This document shows, one piece after another, positions 33,241 through 36,234 of a DNA stretch of 36,234 bases. The position numbers and the translations under genes are program-made. The notes under the pieces are model-generated. The model did no database searches and was not told the origin of the DNA. It was given only the letters and a program-made list of their open reading frames with translations. Numbering within the stretch: position 1 is the first letter of the stretch; every line of letters starts with the position of its first letter. Source of the stretch: Brevibacillus daliensis (GTDB lineage: Bacteria; Bacillota; Bacilli; Brevibacillales; Brevibacillaceae); contig NZ_JAJISB010000019.1 in the NCBI RefSeq assembly GCF_021245735.1, forward strand, positions 1 to 36,234, in the 5' to 3' direction.

Positions 33241-33426
33241 ATGCCGATTGTTCAGATTCAGGTGCTTCAAGGAAGAACAGATGAGCAAATCAATCATTTG
33301 ATTAAAAACGTGACAGAGGCTACCGTCACTAGTCTGGAAGTGAAGCCAGAACAAGTGCGGGTCATTGTAACGGAGGTTCCACCGTCGAGATGGGCGGTTG
33401 GGGGAAAGAGTAAGGATATGTCTTAG
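33241..33426 (+). CDS. xylH: 4-oxalocrotonate tautomerase
   Basis: 61 residues beginning Met-Pro, so Pro1 becomes the catalytic N-terminus. Arg11, Arg39 (in VRVIVTEVPPSRW) and an aromatic at position 50 (Trp, where Pseudomonas 4-OT has Phe) line up with the known active site. It interconverts the enol (2-hydroxymuconate) and keto (2-oxo-3-hexenedioate) forms before decarboxylation. GGGGAGGCAATCAGC before the ATG is a good ribosome site. It is the last gene of the catabolic operon, followed by a strong terminator. Confidence 0.93.
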   Translation: MPIVQIQVLQGRTDEQINHLIKNVTEATVTSLEVKPEQVRVIVTEVPPSRWAVGGKSKDMS

Positions 33427-33436
33427 AAGAGAAGTG

Positions 33437-33480
33437 GCGAGCATTCACCTGTACGATGCAGGTGAATGCTCGCTGTTTTT
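33437..33480 (+). terminator. Terminator of the catabolic operon
   Basis: A perfect 15-bp stem, GCGAGCATTCACCTG with its complement, a 7-nt loop and TGTTTTT. It is the strongest hairpin of the cluster and gives the operon a clear 3' end. Confidence 0.92.
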
Positions 33481-33510
33481 CTTTGTTAAAATCATTTCTT
33501 CCAGAGATAA

Positions 33511-33648
33511 CTTAGCTGGGAGATCCTACATAGAACCCGAGTGGAAGAGTTTTGGGGTACGGATCAGTCTGCATATAACAGAGACCTGCCATCGTTTGGG
33601 AGAAATGTCACGTTTCCGAGGGTAAAGGAAAAAATTCCCACGTATTGA
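33511..33648 (+). pseudogene. Orphan C-terminal coding fragment
   Basis: About 45 codons without a start codon that look like the end of a protein: VEEFWGTDQSAYNRDLPSFG followed by RNVTFPRVKEKIPTY and a stop, with AGGAGG for the next ORF directly after. A second frame is also open here, so the boundaries are uncertain. I do not recognise the family. It fits a remnant of the gene that once stood in front of the toxin-like remnant. Confidence 0.3.
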
Positions 33649-33665
33649 TCAGGAGGAGCGGGAAA

Positions 33666-34418
33666 ATGAGTTTTTGTTTATCGAGAGATGCAGTGTGGAA
33701 ACCAGATGCTGCAACTCTTCAAGTATTAATGGAAGAGAATGAGAGGAGAAGAGCAGTGACAGCCGCTGCTGCTGTTAATCATAATGAATCCGGAACCAGT
33801 AGGTGAACAAAGTGGGTGGGAGATTGCAGGTGGCTTCCGTTACAGGAGCGGGAAAAAAGTTGCACAAGTAGTGACGGATACAGTTGAAGGTGCCTATAAT
33901 TTGGTAACCAGTCCGATCGAGTCGGCAAAGAATATAGCAGGAAATGTACAAGTGTTAGTGGAAGATACCGTAGAGTTGAGGAATAAGCTGTATCATGGTT
34001 TTGATGGTACTGTGGTAAGTATTGTCGAACAGTATCAATAGTAGCTTAAAGCATTTGAAGAATTATCTGCCGATAAAAAGCGGAATTAGCGGGTGCAGGT
34101 TTGACTGGATTTGCTTCTTTTTTAGTTGGAAGATCCCTTAGCAAAGGGATGGAGCTCACCAAGGATCGGAAAGGGAACAAGTAAGAGAATACGGAACCTA
34201 CTACACGGTTAAGTTATTCGGAGCCTTCTGATAAAAAAGGAACTCCCGCGACAGGAGAAAAATGATATTGATTTACTGAACTATGAGTTATTTGAGTCTA
34301 AATTGAAGGTATATTCAAATCGGATTATAGGACAGCGCATGATAGAACAGTTGGTTCAGGTCGTCCGTGGTATCCACCTGAGGGGGAATTGTCTTGGCTT
34401 CGTATGTATTACTGTTAA
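33666..34418 (+). pseudogene. Frameshifted remnant resembling a polymorphic-toxin gene
   Basis: An AGGAGG-led start (MSFCLSRDAVWKPDAATL...) is open for only 46 codons. Another frame then carries EQSGWEIAGGFRYRSGKKVA and VTDTVEGAYNLVTSPIESAKNIAG (33784-34041). After a stop and a shift, KAFEELSADKK / ELAGAGLTGFASFLVG follows, and a last frame gives SDYRTAHDRTVGSGRPWYPP up to 34418. Each piece looks coding, but at least two frame changes and several stops separate them. Helical VTDTVEGAYNLVTSPIESAK-type repeats with a short C-terminal module ahead of a small ORF are the layout of polymorphic toxins. The toxin identity is inference from layout; no nuclease or other active site was recognised. Confidence 0.5.
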
Positions 34419-34645
34419 AAGAGTATGAAGACAATGAAATCGTTGTTTACAGATTTGGCCCAAATGAAAACATCATGGGGAAAATTGAATTGAATAAGGT
34501 AACTAGAAAATTTTCAGAATTAGAAACTTTGCCTAACCCTAATATTCCTTCCAAGTTTTATTTTGATAGAGCGGTTCAGGGACTGGTTGTTTGTTTAGTT
34601 AGGGAAGGCGGCACATTTCCTGAAAGAACAGCATTTGAATCATAA
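34394..34645 (+). CDS. Small protein in immunity-gene position, 83 aa
   Basis: 83 residues from a TTG start that has GAGGGGG 7 nt upstream: MASYVLLLKEYEDNEIVVYR, then FGPNENIMGKIELNKVTRKF and IPSKFYFDRAVQGLVVCLVREGGTFPERTAFES. It is acidic in the first half, soluble, with alternating strands. It overlaps the last open segment of the toxin-like remnant by 25 bases, the usual toxin/immunity arrangement. Unlike that remnant it is uninterrupted. I do not recognise an Imm family. It is probably an orphan immunity protein, kept after toxin decay or protecting against related strains; a plain hypothetical protein is the fallback. Confidence 0.55.
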   Translation: MASYVLLLKEYEDNEIVVYRFGPNENIMGKIELNKVTRKFSELETLPNPNIPSKFYFDRAVQGLVVCLVREGGTFPERTAFES

Positions 34646-34789
34646 TTTAATTGAATTAGGTTTTGTGCTTTACATATTTTTTGAGGACATCCAGTACCAA
34701 ACGAATACATTATTTTTGGGAATTTGGTAATGTAAGGGATAGTATAAGTAAAAAAGATATAAAAATTTGTAGAAAATCATTATTTCCTC

Positions 34790-34818
34790 TTGAAATTCTC
34801 TTCAAAATCAGGTATATT
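34790..34818 (+). promoter_or_regulatory. Probable tRNA promoter
   Basis: TTGAAA, 17 bp, TATATT; about 70 bp before the first tRNA gene, with no other gene to serve. Confidence 0.6.
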
Positions 34819-34887
34819 TATTTTTGTCACTGAATTGCTTTTTAGAATTACTTGTCATTAATGACATACTTACCTAAAAGCAATAGA

Positions 34888-34964
34888 GGGCCCTTAGCTC
34901 AGTTGGTCAGAGCAGTCGGCTCATAACCGATAGGTCGTAGGTTCGAGTCCTACAGGGCCCACCA
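34888..34964 (+). tRNA. tRNA with anticodon CAT, probably tRNA-Ile2 (lysidine type)
   Basis: A full 77-nt cloverleaf with encoded CCA. Acceptor GGGCCC pairs with GGGCCC, the D arm is AGCTCAGTTGGTCAGAGCA, the anticodon loop is CTCATAA (anticodon 34922-34924) and the T arm is GTAGGTTCGAGTCCTAC. CAT nominally reads Met. The body (TTAGCTCAG, GGCTCATAACCG, GGTCGTAGGTTCGAGTCCTAC) resembles Bacillus tRNA-Ile(CAU) more than elongator Met, whose loop context is GGTTCATACCCG, so tRNA-Ile2 modified by TilS is favoured. Confidence 0.93.
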
Positions 34965-35008
34965 TATACATATTTACGATTCACTAACTTCGTTTGAACA
35001 TCAGATTT

Positions 35009-35084
35009 GATCCGGTAGCTCAGTTGGGAGAGCACCATCTTGACAGGGTGGGGGTCGCTGGTTCGAACCCAGTCCGGATCACCA
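35009..35084 (+). tRNA. tRNA-Val (GAC)
   Basis: A 76-nt cloverleaf with encoded CCA. GATCCGG pairs with CCGGATC, the D arm is AGCTCAGTTGGGAGAGCA, the anticodon loop is CTTGACA (GAC at 35042-35044) and the T arm is GCTGGTTCGAACCCAGT. It is 44 bp after the first tRNA and likely co-transcribed with it. An integrase remnant follows directly, so this gene is a candidate attachment site. Confidence 0.95.
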
Positions 35085-35191
35085 TACGCTTTAAAACCGC
35101 GTCAAATCAACGTTTTCAGCCGTCGGACATTACGGTGGACATGGCGAGGACATACCGTCAGGGTGGCGGTGGACTAAATACTGACTAACAT

Positions 35192-35232
35192 ACGCTCTCA
35201 TTCCGAATATAAATCGGATGGGGGCGTTTTTT
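35192..35232 (+). terminator. Terminator of the tRNA unit
   Basis: ACGCTCTCATTCCGA pairs with TCGGATGGGGGCGT (G-U contacts and one bulge), then TTTTTT. Confidence 0.7.
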
Positions 35233-35235
35233 GTT

Positions 35236-35376
35236 GTGCAAAAGGACAAGCGCAAGGGTAAAAAACAACGCGGAGATAGATTCGCGGTAAGCTCGGAGTA
35301 TTCGTTGGACGCGCTATTTGAGCGTTATTGTCACGTTAAGATCGCAGAGGGACGGAAAGACCGGACAATGCTATAA
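35236..35376 (+). pseudogene. Tyrosine integrase remnant, N-terminal part
   Basis: 47 codons from GTG: VQKDKRKGKKQRGDRFAVSS, then EYSLDALFERYCHVKIAEGRKDRTML and a stop created at the junction with the 35374 element. The basic start and SLDALFERYCHVKIAEGRKDRT resemble the start of the SAM-like, arm-binding/core-binding region of phage-type tyrosine recombinases (block: helix, K/R-x-A-E-G-x-x-x-x-T). It stands in the same strand and order as the C-terminal piece at 35668. It lies about 150 bp after tRNA-Val, where integrases of tRNA-targeting elements usually sit. Confidence 0.5.
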
Positions 35377-35649
35377 TTTGCCAAGTTGGTTCTCTTTTGT
35401 TTCCTATCATGTCAGGACGTCTCTATACCACCTTCTAGAGCTTCTAAGCTTGCCTATAACGGTTAATGTCTTCAAAAAGGCATGTTCCTTTGGTCATTGC
35501 AGTCGGTTCCGCGAGCTCACTTACCTTTATAATGAAGCGTTACAAGTCTACACGGTTACGATAGGTGAGATAGTCCTATTAGCTATGTCGTAAATTGTTC
35601 GTAGAATTATTATTCTTAGTCAAATATCCTAATAAAACTTGGCAAATTA
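35374..35649. mobile_element. MITE-like element with 14-bp terminal inverted repeats
   Basis: TAATTTGCCAAGTT at 35374-35387 is repeated in exact inverted form, AACTTGGCAAATTA, at 35636-35649. The 276-bp unit contains no transposase I can recognise; an open frame inside (reading LPITVNVFKKACSFGHCSRF and so on) may be a scrap of one. It splits the integrase remnant into N- and C-terminal parts. No clear target-site duplication was seen, so it may be an old or rearranged insertion. Confidence 0.55.
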
Positions 35650-35667
35650 GTCGTAGAACACTATTGG

Positions 35668-35928
35668 ATGATGTTGTTTTTACTTCATATAACACTTTGG
35701 GGAGCCAGAGAAATACAAGGTGATGTTGATAAATACGCTGACTTGGCGAACATGAAGGTCATTACACCGCATTCGTTTAGACATAGCTTTTGTAAGAATC
35801 TGGATAACGGTGGTGGAGTTGAGATTGAAGTCATAAGAAGATTGGTGCGACATGAAAGCATCCAGTCCACATCTATTTACATCGACCCTTCCCACGCAAT
35901 ACAAATGCAAGCATTGAATAACATGTAA
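35668..35928 (+). pseudogene. Tyrosine integrase remnant, catalytic C-terminus
   Basis: 86 codons containing VITPHSFRHSFCKNLDNGGG, followed by IEVIRRLVRHESIQSTSIYIDPSHAIQMQALNNM. The tyrosine recombinase catalytic box is intact in this piece: His35-x2-Arg38, His62 and nucleophile Tyr71. The N-terminal arm-binding part and most of the core, including the first catalytic Arg, are missing; the first ~14 residues are not integrase-like. The enzyme must be inactive. It is the footprint of a past integrated element next to tRNA-Val. Confidence 0.75.
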
Positions 35929-36234
35929 ATGCCCAGTACGGTACTTCTGAAGAACTGTATCACTTAGCGGGTGGCACAATTCTAAATTCCCTGTGGCTTA
36001 TACAGTGTCTCATATGGGAGGACATACAAAATATACCCCACCCAGTGCCGAATCAAAGCAAAAGCCTTCTCTGTTCGTACCTAAACTTCGTTTGCTACGT
36101 ACCAATATTTTCTGAATTAAGTGTACGTACACAATCAAAATAAGACTTGAACCATAAATTATTTACTTCCTTACTAAAATTTTTCTTAAAGTACTGGATC
36201 TGAGTCAATATCTTGGACACAAAAAAGTTAAGTG
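35929..36234. other. Unassigned end of window
   Basis: No supported ORF, tRNA or clear terminator was found in these 306 bases. Several short frames are all interrupted. It is probably more of the decayed integrated element. Confidence 0.4.

Noticed and set aside
34994-35188. 64-codon frame over the tRNA-Val gene
   Set aside because: Most of it is the tRNA itself read as protein.
35318-35593. 91-codon frame inside the MITE-like element as a functional gene
   Set aside because: It starts in the integrase remnant in the wrong frame and crosses the element border; at most a transposase scrap.
1-36234. CRISPR array, rRNA operon or prophage structural genes
   Set aside because: No direct-repeat array, rRNA sequence or capsid/tail/portal-like gene was seen anywhere in the window.

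Overview
The window looks like chromosomal DNA of a Gram-positive, spore-former-type Firmicute, most probably Brevibacillus or a close Paenibacillaceae relative. The evidence is moderate-to-low GC, strong AGGAGG-type ribosome binding sites, GTG/TTG starts, T-tailed hairpin terminators, Bacillus-type genes (yjcF, yjcG, yutG-like, TerC behind a yybP-ykoY riboswitch, FabI, YugN-like) and CCA-encoding tRNA genes. The genus call is inference from gene content; no 16S gene is present.

Layout. 1-5309 is housekeeping-type sequence: CheW-like protein, an unknown protein, riboswitch plus TerC Mn exporter-type protein, GNAT acetyltransferase, a MerR-HTH/coiled-coil protein, a ZIP metal transporter and FabI. 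5310-8450 is an AT-rich accessory patch. It opens with a 176-bp nested inverted repeat and a gene remnant, then carries a GNAT enzyme and a divergent pair (GyrI-like protein / WYL regulator) separated by two palindromes. 8452-20101 is mixed core sequence: UvrD-type helicase with a zinc-site N-terminus, CNNM/HlyC protein, MBL hydrolase, PHP phosphoesterase, DUF3995 membrane protein with a truncated flavoprotein remnant, YjcF/YjcG, a small membrane protein, a PgpA/YutG-like protein and a secreted lipase-type hydrolase.

20112-33426 is the functional centrepiece: a near-complete lower kynurenine (3-hydroxyanthranilate meta-cleavage) catabolic cluster. A leftward unit encodes kynureninase and an amino-acid permease. 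Rightward come a TetR and an IclR regulator, then an aromatic-acid MFS carrier and nine enzymes: 3-hydroxyanthranilate 3,4-dioxygenase, ACMS decarboxylase, Rid-family 2-aminomuconate deaminase, 2-aminomuconate semialdehyde dehydrogenase, 2-oxopent-4-enoate hydratase, acetylating acetaldehyde dehydrogenase, 4-hydroxy-2-oxovalerate aldolase, 4-oxalocrotonate decarboxylase and 4-oxalocrotonate tautomerase. Together they would take (3-hydroxy)kynurenine to alanine and 3-hydroxyanthranilate (or anthranilate), and 3-hydroxyanthranilate to pyruvate and acetyl-CoA, releasing ammonia and CO2. Tryptophan dioxygenase, formamidase and kynurenine 3-monooxygenase are absent here, so the locus looks built to use imported or separately made (3-hydroxy)kynurenine or 3-hydroxyanthranilate.

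33481-36234 is a decayed accessory zone. It holds a frameshifted remnant that resembles a polymorphic-toxin gene, followed by an intact small ORF in immunity-gene position. Two tRNA genes (CAT, probably Ile2; and Val-GAC) follow, with a tyrosine-integrase remnant directly downstream that is interrupted by a ~276-bp element with 14-bp terminal inverted repeats. The last ~300 bp hold nothing recognisable.
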